A program made the position numbers and the translations under genes. The notes beneath the pieces were generated by a model, which saw nothing but the letters and a program-made list of their open reading frames with translations, made no database searches and was not told where the DNA came from. Of a stretch of DNA of 64,000 nt, positions 52,134 through 61,089 are shown in pieces. The stretch is from assembly GCA_963757565.1 (NCBI GenBank), contig CAVWSB010000011.1, positions 2,356,001 to 2,420,000 on the forward strand, in the 5' to 3' direction. The number at the start of each line of letters is the position of its first letter. Position 1 is the first letter of the stretch. The DNA is from PALSA-894 sp963757565 (GTDB lineage Bacteria > Pseudomonadota > Alphaproteobacteria > Rhizobiales > Xanthobacteraceae).

Positions 52134-53333
52134 AGCGTCGCGCGGCCGTACATCGACGGATCGTCCTTCGGGCCGCTCTCCGACCAGATCACGCGCATCG
52201 GCATCGGTTTCTGCGACTTGATCTCGCCCTTCTCCGTGCCGAACTGGTTTTCCAGCCACGTCGCGCAAACGGTATTGCTGGCGTTCGCGATCCTGTGCTC
52301 GATCTCGCCAACCGTCGCGATCTTGGTCTCGGACGAAGAGATTTTCTCCACGTTCTCCGAAAGGCAATCGAAAATAATGCGCTGCGCGCGATAGCGCAGT
52401 GCGTACCCGTTCACGTCCCGGCGCAGCGCCGTGTCGAATCGGCTGACCGCCGCGAGCGACGCCCTGGTGAGCATGCCGCCGGCCGACTCGCGCAAGTCGT
52501 TATCCACCAGCGCGCCGTGCGTCTGATAGAGGCGCTGCATGAACAGCACCGAACTCTTGTTGGCGGCGAGCAGCTCGGAGGTTTCGAAGATGCGCCGGTA
52601 AACCGAGTCGGATGCACGCTGGATCAGCGAGTTCGAGAGCTTCCATCGGCGCACTGCCGCGGTTGTTGCCCTCGAACAGCGGCGGCAAATCGGTCAGCAC
52701 ACGTTCCAGAATGAGGACGCGCAGCCGCTCCGAGGTCCACGCTTCGTTGACGAAACGCTCGAACGTATCGAGCTTCGCGTTTTTCACGGCCTTTTCTAGC
52801 GACAACTCGATTGCATGGGCGGTCACGTCGCCCGATGTCATCTCGCGCGCCTCGCCGCGCAACTCCCGGCGCGCCTCCTCCCGGCCCTTCCTCTCCTCTT
52901 TCTTGAAGAGATCGATGATCTCCGTGATCTTGAGCGTGTAGTCGCGCTTGCTGTCGCTGTCCGCGACGGTCTGCTGCCCGACCTCGTTGAGGTCCTTGGT
53001 CGAACCGACATCCGTCACCACGCCGCTGCTCGCGATCTGCTGCAGCACTTTCGTTTGTTCCGAGCTCGACGGCGCCCCCTGCCCTGCAACGACCTTGTCG
53101 GGTTTTCCGGAACGACCGCCACCGTCGCTCTGCGAGGCGTCGTCGCGCGAGCCGCGAGGACGCCGGCCACCGCCGCCGCGATATCCGCGGTGACCGTAAA
53201 CGCCTATTCCAAGCGGAAATCCTCCGATGCTGATGCCGAACTGGGCATGCGCCGGTTCGGGGGTGCCGACCATCGTGAACGCGATCACCATGGCGGCCGC
53301 ACTCGTCAACAGGAAGCCCTTTGGCATCGTCAT
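52130..53333 (-). CDS. Exported protein of unknown family in TIR/caspase module (frameshifted)
   Basis: A signal peptide (MPKGFLLTSAAAMVIAFTMV, cleavage near AHAQ) is followed by a Gly/Arg-rich stretch (VYGHRGYRGGGGRRPRG) and a helical, highly charged domain (LKITEIIDLFKKEERKGREE, VTAHAIELSLEKAVKNAKLD). The frame breaks at about 52625-52640; the C-terminal half (LSNSLIQRASDSVYRRIFET, AVSRFDTALRRDVNGYALR, CATWLENQFGTEKGE) continues to 52130. Corrected length is about 400 aa. I do not recognise the family. It is 50 bases downstream of the caspase gene on the same strand and probably belongs to its operon. Confidence 0.72.
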
Positions 53334-53383
53334 CATCGTCTCCATCCAGCGTCGCATCGATCGTGTCGGCACATCTCGCGCGC

Positions 53384-56129
53384 CTAGTAGCGGCGGTGCC
53401 GGCGGCCACCGCGGCCGCCGCGCGTCACGGTCGTCTCGACCGCCTGACCGTGCGCGGTCTTGACCTTCTGATCGACCAGATCGGCAAATGCCACCTGGCT
53501 CTTCTTCGATTGTTCAAAGACGTCCGTCAGCGTGCGCCGTAACAGGTTGTTGTCCGTGCACGCGGCCTCCGCGCGTTCCAGATTCCGGAACTGGAATTCG
53601 GTCGGCGATTCCTGACGGTCCCAATCCCAGACCCAAACATATCTCTTCCGCGTCCAGCTGTAGACGTATTCCCATTGGCGGGAGCGCTGATTGTAGCGCC
53701 GGCCAACGCCGCAATTGAGCTGCACCGTGAGACGCCGAATCTTGACCTGATGCGTGACGGCATCGACCTTGCCGTAATAGTGCTCCAGCCGATCGACTTC
53801 ATCCTCCGTCAACAGCGGGCGACCGGCCGCATCGGTCGCCTCACCGTTCTTGGCCATCTCGACAAGAAGGTGCGCCGCCGCCATTTCGGGGAACGGCTCC
53901 CCCGGGCGTGGTGGCGACTCATTCAGCGTCGCCAGTTCGATGGCCCGATAAGCAAGTTTCATCGCCTCAATCGGGCTCTTGTCCTGCCCAAGTTCGCCAC
54001 TGCGCTTGATCTGCGCAAGCGCGAGCGCCGCCTGCGCAGAGCCCTGGGCCAATGCGCGCTGCAGCAGATCGACCGCCTCCTGCGAGCCGTATTCCTGCTT
54101 GGCAAGCAGAAACCCCCGGCGCATCCGTTCGGCGAAAAAGACTTGCGCGTAGGCATTACCGCCGTAGGCGGCAAGTCGCCAGTAACGTTCCGCGGTCTCA
54201 GGTTGGGGGGCGCTCAGCGCCTTCTCGCTTTGCATCAAGCGCGCGAGATACACCTCGGCATCGGGATCCGCCTCCTCGCCCATGCGCCCAAACCAGAGCA
54301 GCGACAACGGCTCGTCTTCCAGGACCGTATTGGAGCTGTTCTCGCCGTAACGGCCGAAATAATAGGTCACGCCGAGCAGATACTTCGCGCGCGATGCGCC
54401 GGCATCGGCCGCGCGCTGCAGCCACTCGACACCACGGCGCGGATTGGTGATGCCGCGACCCCGCGTCAGCGCGTCGCCAAGTTCGACCATCGCCGAGACA
54501 AAGCCGGTCTCGGCGGACTTCGCAAACAATTCGTAGGCCTGCCCCCAGTCGCGGCGCACACCCAGGCCGTAGCGATAGCGGATGCCAAGATTGTACATCG
54601 CGAGCGGATGTCCTTGCTCGGCCCCCCGCTTGAGCAGATCGATCGCCATCTGCGGATTGGACTCGACACCATCGCCGATCTCGTAAAGCACCGCGAGATT
54701 GTTGAGCGCGCTGACGTAACCGCGCCGCATCGCATCTTCGTAGGAGAGAAACGCGCTGCGCAGCGCGCGCGTCTTGTCGCCCGCATCGCGGCCGGGGTCG
54801 ATGCCGTATTTGTGGTAGGCGCGGCCGAGATTGAACAGATAACGTGTGATCCGCGGGTTGTCCGCCACGGCCTTGGAGCACGCCGCGATCGCCGCCTCGC
54901 CATCCATCCGCTCGAACAGAATGCCTGGCACCTCGGGGGGACGTGCCAGATCGAGTTCGGATGCGGCAAGCCGATCGCAGTCGCTGATCGCCCGGTTCGC
55001 GGCCGGCGGCTCCACCGGATCGTCCGACGACAGCGCAAGCTCCGCAATAGCGCGACGTGCGAGTTCTGCCGAACCGCAACCGTCGAAGCGGCGGCGATGG
55101 CGCTCGTAGAGCTCGCGCTTGCGCAGACCTGATCTGATCCCAGTCCGCACGATCGCCGGCACACTTGTCCTGCGAGATGCGGAAACGCTCGCGACCGATG
55201 GAGCCGACCAGCATGAGGTCATAGGCATCCGACGCGTTCTCGACGACTTCCGGCTCCTGCTGCGAACGGAAGTCCTGCGCGATCGCGCGCACCATCAGCT
55301 TCACGCGATCGCCAAGCTCGATGACCGATTGCCCGGGCCGCAACAATTCGGTGCGCAGCACCTCGGTAAACAGCGAATTGCGTCCCGAGTTGGTTGGCGA
55401 GGTGCTCTCCAGCGCTTGCTCGCCGAAGGAGGCCGAATACATCACGACGAAGCCGGGGGGCGGCTTGCGGCCGGTGATCAGCCGGCTGCCGGAATTCGGA
55501 CGTGCGCTTGACCAGCTTGACTTCGTTCGGATCGGCCTCGTACTTCACCAGCGAGCGGCACGCATCGAGAATCATGATGACGGTTTTCGGATTCTTGTCC
55601 GCGAGCTTGCGCTCGATTTCCGTTGCCGCGACTCCGCTCTGGGAATTTCCACGCGTTGGTAGAAATCCAGGAATGACGGAATGCGCAGCCGCACCACATC
55701 GGAGTTGCGCTTCTCCGGGTCGTTCAGCTGCGAGCGCGCGTAGGTGAACGGGCTGCGCAGGTCGGTGAACAGCAGGTAGTTGTTCTGATCGGCCTCGACG
55801 CCGAAACCGTGACCGGAGAAGAAGAACAGTACGACGTCGCCGGGTTCGACCGTTTTCAGAAAAGCGTCGAACTCCTTGTCGAACGCGTTCTTGTCGCGAA
55901 CGTCGGTGACGACCTTGATGTTCTTCTTGTCGAAGCCGGCGTCCTCCAGGTCCCTGCCGAGATCGCGCGCATCATTCACCGCGCGTGTCAGCGGGTTGAT
56001 GTAGCCATCGCCGTAGCGTTGCTCGCCGACCAGGAAGGCGCGGCGCGTCTGCGCCTGCGAGGGCGCGGCCACGAGGCAAACCGCGATCAAAAGGGTCGCG
56101 AGAAATCCGAGCCGCAATCCTGCCCTCAC
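53384..56129 (-). CDS. Exported caspase-like protease with Sel1 repeats (three frameshifts)
   Basis: A signal peptide (residues 1-27, ending PSQAQ) precedes a C14-type caspase domain: FLVGEQRYG, catalytic His in LFFFSGHGFG (residue 107) and catalytic Cys in VIMILDACRSLVKY (about residue 190). Frame breaks lie near 55640, 55500 and 55135. The rest is a series of Sel1-like repeats (SALNNLAVLYEIGDGVESNP; HPLAMYNLGIRYRYGLGVRR; ASRAKYLLGVTYYFGRYGEN) and a C-terminal region with YVYSWTRKRYVWVWDWDRQE. Total about 914 aa. Upstream, 127 bases away, is the TIR-FGE gene. A periplasmic protease regulated by protein binding to the Sel1 array is inferred. Confidence 0.85.
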
Positions 56130-56256
56130 GAGAGGACTCCCCAGCCAGCTTATCGACGCGCCCCGTCGGGTTTTTGCTTGGAAATCAAGGCTGCAATATG
56201 CCGTTACGTCGCGTGTTCGGCAAGCGCGGGCTTGCCCAAATTTGTGCCGGGGATCG

Positions 56257-57867
56257 TCAGGGTTTCAGCTCTCGCGCCACACGGAATCCGACCTTCGCAG
56301 ACCGCTCTCCCGAAAGTTCCCAGAATTGCTTGGCCGAGCGGATATCCTTCGGCTCGTCGCCCCATGATCCACCGCGCACCACATGGCGGGTGCAGTCGCC
56401 GCCCTGACGCGGCGTCCCGTCGCGCGGAATGCCCGCCAGCGATTCGTTCCAGCAGTCCTCGACCCATTCGCGCACGTTGCCATGGATATGCAGCAGGCCG
56501 AACGGATTGGCCTCCGACGCGTCAACCGGTACCGGACGGCGGCGCGCCACCGCCTTCGGACTGCCGAGATAGGAGTAGCGCCAGTCATAGTTTGCGCGTG
56601 TCTTGGTGACATCGCTGCCGAACCAGAACGGCGTCAACTCGCACACCTTGGCGCAACCGCGCGCGGCGTATTCCCATTCGGATTCGGAGGGCAGGCGGTA
56701 TTTCGCATTCGTCTTTTTCGAAAGCCACGCGACATAGCGCTGCGCATCGTCCCAGGACACATTGATCGCCGGTTGCTTGCCGTAGCCCCAGTCGTAATCG
56801 CCCGGCCGGTCCGGATTGCAGCCGCTCTCCGCGATGCAGGCGAGATATTCCTCGAAGGAGACCTCCGAACGCCCAAACGCGTAGGGCGCGCGGATGGCGA
56901 TCGGCTGCTGCGGGCCTTCGTTGCTGCCGCGCCCGCTTTCGTCGCCGGGCGATCCGATCAGATTGCTGCCGGCCGGCACCACCGCCATGACCGGGCAAAG
57001 ATCGCACTCGCGAAAATATGTCTTGCCCGGGACCGCAGCGCCGAGCGCCGGCGCCGCCGTTTGAATTTCGATATCGGTGGCCGGCTGAACCGGGAGATTG
57101 ACTGCCTCGATGCGGGCCCTCTCCTCCTGCCTGCGGGCTTCGTCCTTCTTTCGCGCATCCTCATCGAGCCGGGCCTGTTCGTCCTTGCGCGCCTGCTCCT
57201 GCTTGCGTGCATCGTCCTGTTTTCGAGCCTCGTCCTGCTTGCGGGCTTCCTCCTGCTTCCTCGTCTCCTCGTCCTTCTTCGACTGTCCTTCCTTTGCGAC
57301 GCGCTCTTTCCTCGCCTCGATGCCGAACCAGTCGCCCTGCCAGGCCGCAACACCGCCGAGCAACAGGCACACAATGGCCATCGCACCGATCAACATGGGC
57401 GAGAGACCGGACTTCTTTTTCGGCGGCTCTTCGACACGCCGCGCGTTCGCAGCATCGACACCGGTATGGATCGGCCGCGTTCCCGCGAGCAGTTGCTCGA
57501 CCGTCTCGACCAGCCGGTTGCCGAGCGCCTTGCGCTCGACCCATTGCTTGTTGGCGAGCATGTATTTCAGCCCGCCCGCGGGCTCCGATACATCGATGCG
57601 CAAAGGGAGGATCGGCTTTTTGCCCTGCGCGGCGAGCTCGACCTCGCGCAGCACATGCTCGCTCTTGTTTGCCGCATTGGAGAACAAGAGCAGCATCGCG
57701 CGCGAGTTCTCGATCGCCTGCACGATTTCCTCGTGATAGCTCGACCCCATCGGAATGTCGCGCGGCGCCATCCAGCAGGTGATGTTGCGATTTTCGAAAT
57801 CGGTGACCAGCGCCTGCGCGGTCTCGGCGTCGGCCGACGAATGGCTGATGAACAGATCGTATGTCAT
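56257..57867 (-). CDS. TIR-transmembrane-coiled coil-FGE/SUMF1 protein
   Basis: This 536-residue protein joins: a TIR_2 domain (residues 1-130; YDLFISHSSADAETAQAL, CWMAPRDIPMGSSYHEEI), with a Glu at 75 in the position of the NADase catalytic Glu; a transmembrane helix at about 156-176; an Arg/Lys/Glu-rich coiled coil at 185-255 (EEARKQDEARKQDDARKQEQ); and a formylglycine-generating-enzyme/SUMF1 fold at 280-534 (PSESEWEYAARGC, GNVREWVEDCW, VVRGGSWGDEP, AKVGFRVARELKP). The TIR end faces the cytoplasm and the FGE end the periplasm if the helix is inserted as predicted. The ATG at 57867 starts the TIR fold; the frame is open to 57993. Confidence 0.9.
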   Translation of the reverse strand: MTYDLFISHSSADAETAQALVTDFENRNITCWMAPRDIPMGSSYHEEIVQAIENSRAMLLLFSNAANKSEHVLREVELAAQGKKPILPLRIDVSEPAGGLKYMLANKQWVERKALGNRLVETVEQLLAGTRPIHTGVDAANARRVEEPPKKKSGLSPMLIGAMAIVCLLLGGVAAWQGDWFGIEARKERVAKEGQSKKDEETRKQEEARKQDEARKQDDARKQEQARKDEQARLDEDARKKDEARRQEERARIEAVNLPVQPATDIEIQTAAPALGAAVPGKTYFRECDLCPVMAVVPAGSNLIGSPGDESGRGSNEGPQQPIAIRAPYAFGRSEVSFEEYLACIAESGCNPDRPGDYDWGYGKQPAINVSWDDAQRYVAWLSKKTNAKYRLPSESEWEYAARGCAKVCELTPFWFGSDVTKTRANYDWRYSYLGSPKAVARRRPVPVDASEANPFGLLHIHGNVREWVEDCWNESLAGIPRDGTPRQGGDCTRHVVRGGSWGDEPKDIRSAKQFWELSGERSAKVGFRVARELKP

Positions 57868-58077
57868 GGCATTTGGTATTGCCCGCGCCGCCCGCGCTTC
57901 CGAACGCGATCCCCAACGACCCCGACCGGTACTTCCAAATATCGCAAGTCCCATGACCATTCGGCAACAGCCTTGGGCGCCGTTCAATCGCATTTGCGAA
58001 TGAATCGATCGATGTCTTTACTTTGACGCTGGCGGGCGCGGACGACTATACAGCGGCCTTGAACCGGAGGCGCCGCC

Positions 58078-59460
58078 ATGCCGCTCACCAATCTGCAGAC
58101 CCGCGCGGTCGAAACCCTGATCCACCCCTACACCAACCAGGCGACGATCCGTGACACGGGCCCGCTCGTATTCGAGCGTGGCAAGGGCGTTTACGTCTAC
58201 GACGTCGATGGGAAAGCCTATCTCGAAGGCATGGCCGGGCTGTGGTGCACGGCGCTCGGCTACGACAATGAGGAACTGGTCGAGGCCGCCGCAGCGCAGA
58301 TGCGCAAGCTGCCCTTCTCGCACCTGTTCACCGGCAAGAGCCACGACCCCGCAATCGAGCTCGCGGAAAAGCTCAAGGAGATCGCCCCCGTCCCGATCTC
58401 GAAGGTCTTCTTCTGCAATTCGGGGTCCGAGGCGAACGACAGCCAGATGAAGCTCGTCTGGTACATGAACAATGCGCTCGGCCGGCCGAACAAGAAGAAG
58501 ATCATCAGCCGCGTGAAGGCCTATCACGGCGTGACCATCGCGGCGGCTTCGCTCACCGGCCTGCCGAACAATCACATCGACTTCGACCTGCCGATCGCGC
58601 GCGTGCTGCACACGAGCTGCCCGCATCACTATCGCTTCGCCAAGGACGGCGAGAGCGAGGAAGACTTCGCGACGCGCTGCGCGGCCGACCTCGAAGAGAT
58701 GATCCTGCGCGAAGGCCCGGAAACGGTCGCGGCCTTCATCGCCGAGCCGGTCATGGGCGCGGGCGGCGTGATCGTGCCGCCGAAAACCTATTTTCCGAAG
58801 ATCATGGCGGTGTGTGCGAAATACGACATCTTCATGATCGACGACGAGGTGATCTGCGGCTTCGGGCGCCTCGGCGCGCCGTTCGGATGCACCACGCTTG
58901 GATACAAGCCAAACTCGATCTCGATCGCCAAGGCGCTGTCGTCGGCCTATATGCCGATCGCGGGCGTGATGATCCCGGAGGACATGTATCAGGCGCTGAT
59001 CGTCGAGAGCAAAAAGATCGGCACCTTCGGCCACGGCTTTACATATTCGGGCCATCCAGTCCCGGCCGCCGTCGCGATCAAGACGCTGGAAATTTACAAG
59101 CGCGACAAAATTTTCGAAAAGGCTGCGGCGAACATGCCGCAATTCCAGAAGCGGCTGATGGCGCTGAACGACCACCCGCTGGTCGGCGAAGCGCGCGGAA
59201 TGGGTCTGGTCGGCGGCGTCGAGTTGTCAGCCGACAAGCGAACGAAGACGCCGTTCGATCCAAAAAAGATGGTAGGCGCCCAGGTCGTCGCGCAGGCGCA
59301 GGCGCAGGGTCTGATCGTGCGCCCAATCGGCGATGTCATCTCGATCTGCCCGCCGCTTGTGATCAACCCGGCCGAGATCGACGAGTTGTTCGACAAGCTC
59401 GATATCGCGCTGAACCGCACACTCGACTGGGCCAAGCGCGAACAACTTCTCGCCGCCTGA
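58078..59460 (+). CDS. Class III PLP-dependent aminotransferase
   Basis: This 460-residue enzyme has fold-type I class III hallmarks: FCNSGSEANDSQMKLVWYMN, FIAEPVMGAGGVIVPPKTYF, the PLP Asp in FMIDDEVICGFGRLG and the PLP Lys in SISIAKALSSAYMPIAG. It is like omega-amino acid-pyruvate, GABA and aspartate-family transaminases; the amino donor is unspecified. It is 12 bases before a small gene on the same strand and lies beyond the TIR module, divergent from it. Confidence 0.93.
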   Translation: MPLTNLQTRAVETLIHPYTNQATIRDTGPLVFERGKGVYVYDVDGKAYLEGMAGLWCTALGYDNEELVEAAAAQMRKLPFSHLFTGKSHDPAIELAEKLKEIAPVPISKVFFCNSGSEANDSQMKLVWYMNNALGRPNKKKIISRVKAYHGVTIAAASLTGLPNNHIDFDLPIARVLHTSCPHHYRFAKDGESEEDFATRCAADLEEMILREGPETVAAFIAEPVMGAGGVIVPPKTYFPKIMAVCAKYDIFMIDDEVICGFGRLGAPFGCTTLGYKPNSISIAKALSSAYMPIAGVMIPEDMYQALIVESKKIGTFGHGFTYSGHPVPAAVAIKTLEIYKRDKIFEKAAANMPQFQKRLMALNDHPLVGEARGMGLVGGVELSADKRTKTPFDPKKMVGAQVVAQAQAQGLIVRPIGDVISICPPLVINPAEIDELFDKLDIALNRTLDWAKREQLLAA

Positions 59461-59470
59461 GGAGGCCGTC

Positions 59471-59776
59471 ATGAAAGTCACGCGCGTTCAATATACGGTA
59501 CGCAGCGACTTCGCCGACGAGAACAAGCGCAATATCGCAGCGGTGATGCGCGAATTGCGATCGCTTGGCAATGACGACGTGCGTTACGCGGTCTATCTGC
59601 AAGGCGACGGCAAGACTTTCATGCACCTTGCGCAACAGAACACGCCGGAAGCCGAGCGGCTGCCGACGTCGCTCGACTCGTTCAAGCAATTCCAGGCACG
59701 GCTGAAGGACAATCTCGAAATCCCGCCCAAGGTCGAGACGTTCGGGTTGGTGGAATCGGCCACACCGATCTTCTAG
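59471..59776 (+). CDS. Small dimeric alpha/beta-barrel-like hypothetical protein
   Basis: This 101-residue protein starts MKVTRVQYTVRSDFADENKR after GGAGG and alternates strand and helix (RNIAAVMRELRSLGNDDVRY, YLQGDGKTFMHLAQQ). It resembles small dimeric ferredoxin-like-fold proteins (ABM or EthD type), but no specific family is identified. It directly follows the aminotransferase and ends at a clear terminator. Confidence 0.8.
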   Translation: MKVTRVQYTVRSDFADENKRNIAAVMRELRSLGNDDVRYAVYLQGDGKTFMHLAQQNTPEAERLPTSLDSFKQFQARLKDNLEIPPKVETFGLVESATPIF

Positions 59777-59787
59777 TGCGTGCGCAA

Positions 59788-59820
59788 AAGAAAAACGCCG
59801 GGCTTTCGCCCGGCGTTCTC
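59788..59820 (+). terminator. Rho-independent terminator
   Basis: AACGCCGGGC at 59794-59803 pairs perfectly with GCCCGGCGTT at 59808-59817, loop TTTC, with an A-run upstream. It ends the aminotransferase transcript and can serve the convergent transpeptidase gene. Confidence 0.9.
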
Positions 59821-59846
59821 ATTCCCCCGCGCCTTAAAGTCCGAAA

Positions 59847-60515
59847 TTAGTTGACGTCGCGCCCGCCCGTGAAGGCAACGCGCGGATTGGTCGGCGAGTC
59901 TCCCGATCCGGGTGCCAGCACCACGACCACACTGCCGACCTTGACCCGGTTGAACAGGTCGATCGCGTCTTCATTGGTCAGGCGGATACAGCCCGAGGAG
60001 ATCGCCGACCCGATGTATTCCGGCTGATTGGTGCCGTGGATGCGATAGAGCGTGTCTTTGCTGCCCTCGTAGACATAGAGCGCGCGCGAGCCCATCGGAT
60101 TGTGCGGGCCAGGCGCCACATATCCCGGGATGTTGCCGAGGCGCTTCTTGATGTCGTTGGTCGGGGTCCAAGACGGCCATTCTTCCTTGCGGCCAACCTT
60201 GGCGATGCCGGAGAATGCAAGCGCATCCTCGCCGACGGTGATCCCGTAGCGGATCGCCTTGCCCTCGGGCAGCACGTAATAGAGATAGCGCGCATCGCTA
60301 TCGACCACGATCGCGCCCGCCGTCTCCTTGCGGTGATAGTTCACGATGTGGCGGCGATAGGGCTCTGGGATTACGGCAGGGGCGTACGGCGCCTCCGCGA
60401 GCAGCTTCTTGTCGCGCGGCGTCATCGAGACATCCGAGGCGGGCTCAAGCGTCGACTGAACGCAACCGCTCGCGAGAAGTCCGAGACACAAAAAAGCAAG
60501 ACCGCGTGCCGCCAT
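59847..60515 (-). CDS. L,D-transpeptidase (YkuD) lipoprotein
   Basis: This 222-residue protein has a lipoprotein signal with LLASGCVQS (Cys18 acylated) and a YkuD domain whose catalytic motif is HGTNQPEYIGSAISSGCIRL (His and Cys), with NEDAIDLFNRVK. These enzymes crosslink peptidoglycan or attach lipoproteins to it. Length is normal. It is convergent with the aminotransferase transcript. Confidence 0.94.
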   Translation of the reverse strand: MAARGLAFLCLGLLASGCVQSTLEPASDVSMTPRDKKLLAEAPYAPAVIPEPYRRHIVNYHRKETAGAIVVDSDARYLYYVLPEGKAIRYGITVGEDALAFSGIAKVGRKEEWPSWTPTNDIKKRLGNIPGYVAPGPHNPMGSRALYVYEGSKDTLYRIHGTNQPEYIGSAISSGCIRLTNEDAIDLFNRVKVGSVVVVLAPGSGDSPTNPRVAFTGGRDVN

Positions 60516-60866
60516 TTCTGGTCGTCCTTACCCTGATCTGCGCCCCGGGAATGACTTTTGATATCCGAAAGCCCCTGCGCATTCCAGCAAATGCGGGCGC
60601 AACCCACATCCTCGCCGTTAACTGTTGCAGGAATGACGCAGTCCGGGATGCGTCAATTCAAAATGAGCTTGTCATCAATAGGTAAACGACCTGTTTACTA
60701 ACGGCCGGTACCCGTTTGCCCGCGCTTCACCCGCTTTCGGGATATCGAATCAGGAACCAGAAATCGGGATCAAGCTCACCGTTTCTGCCTATTTTCGCCG
60801 CAGTCGGGAGCGAGATCAGCGCCCCTTGAAATGCCCTGCCGGGCAAGAACATGCTTGGAGAGGAAC
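60516..60866. other. Intergenic region with one short inverted repeat
   Basis: This 351-base gap contains no conserved ORF. It holds the promoters of the divergent transpeptidase gene and small gene, and a perfect inverted repeat GTAAAC-N5-GTTTAC at 60682-60698. Confidence 0.5.
60682..60698. promoter_or_regulatory. Short perfect inverted repeat, possible operator
   Basis: GTAAACGACCTGTTTAC is a six-base perfect inverted repeat with a five-base spacer, in the divergent region before the transpeptidase and the 60-aa gene. It could be a regulator site; chance cannot be excluded. Confidence 0.25.
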
Positions 60867-61049
60867 ATGGACTTCCGTAGAGCGACCTCCGACCAACGCC
60901 GCGAGCGTGCCGACCTCGACGCACGATTCGGCAAGATCGGAATTTCCGCGGTCGCGGCGGCGGTGCGCTACCGCAGCGACTCGAAGAATCCGAATTATGC
61001 TCCCGCCGCTGAACCGGCGAATGTGGAGACGGAGGAAGCCGCGGCTTGA
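60867..61049 (+). CDS. 60-residue small hypothetical protein
   Basis: MDFRRATSDQRRERADLDAR begins this 60-residue basic protein, after a GGAGAGGA ribosome site; the remainder is IGISAVAAAVRYRSDSKNP and an acidic tail. Small proteins of this type are, to my recollection, conserved in Rhizobiales. No domain is recognised. An ATG 12 codons upstream is in frame but has a poorer context. Confidence 0.65.
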   Translation: MDFRRATSDQRRERADLDARFGKIGISAVAAAVRYRSDSKNPNYAPAAEPANVETEEAAA

Positions 61050-61089
61050 GCCGCGCGTGACTCCTGCGGAGCCTTTTCGTCACGCCGCA

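Noticed and set aside
53675..55132. 485-codon plus-strand frame over the caspase/Sel1 gene
   Set aside because: Antisense shadow; the minus strand has clear Sel1 repeats.
52130..57867. Calling the TIR/caspase module a proven anti-phage system
   Set aside because: No phage, defense island or experiment supports it; topology suggests a periplasmic role, so it is kept as a candidate only.
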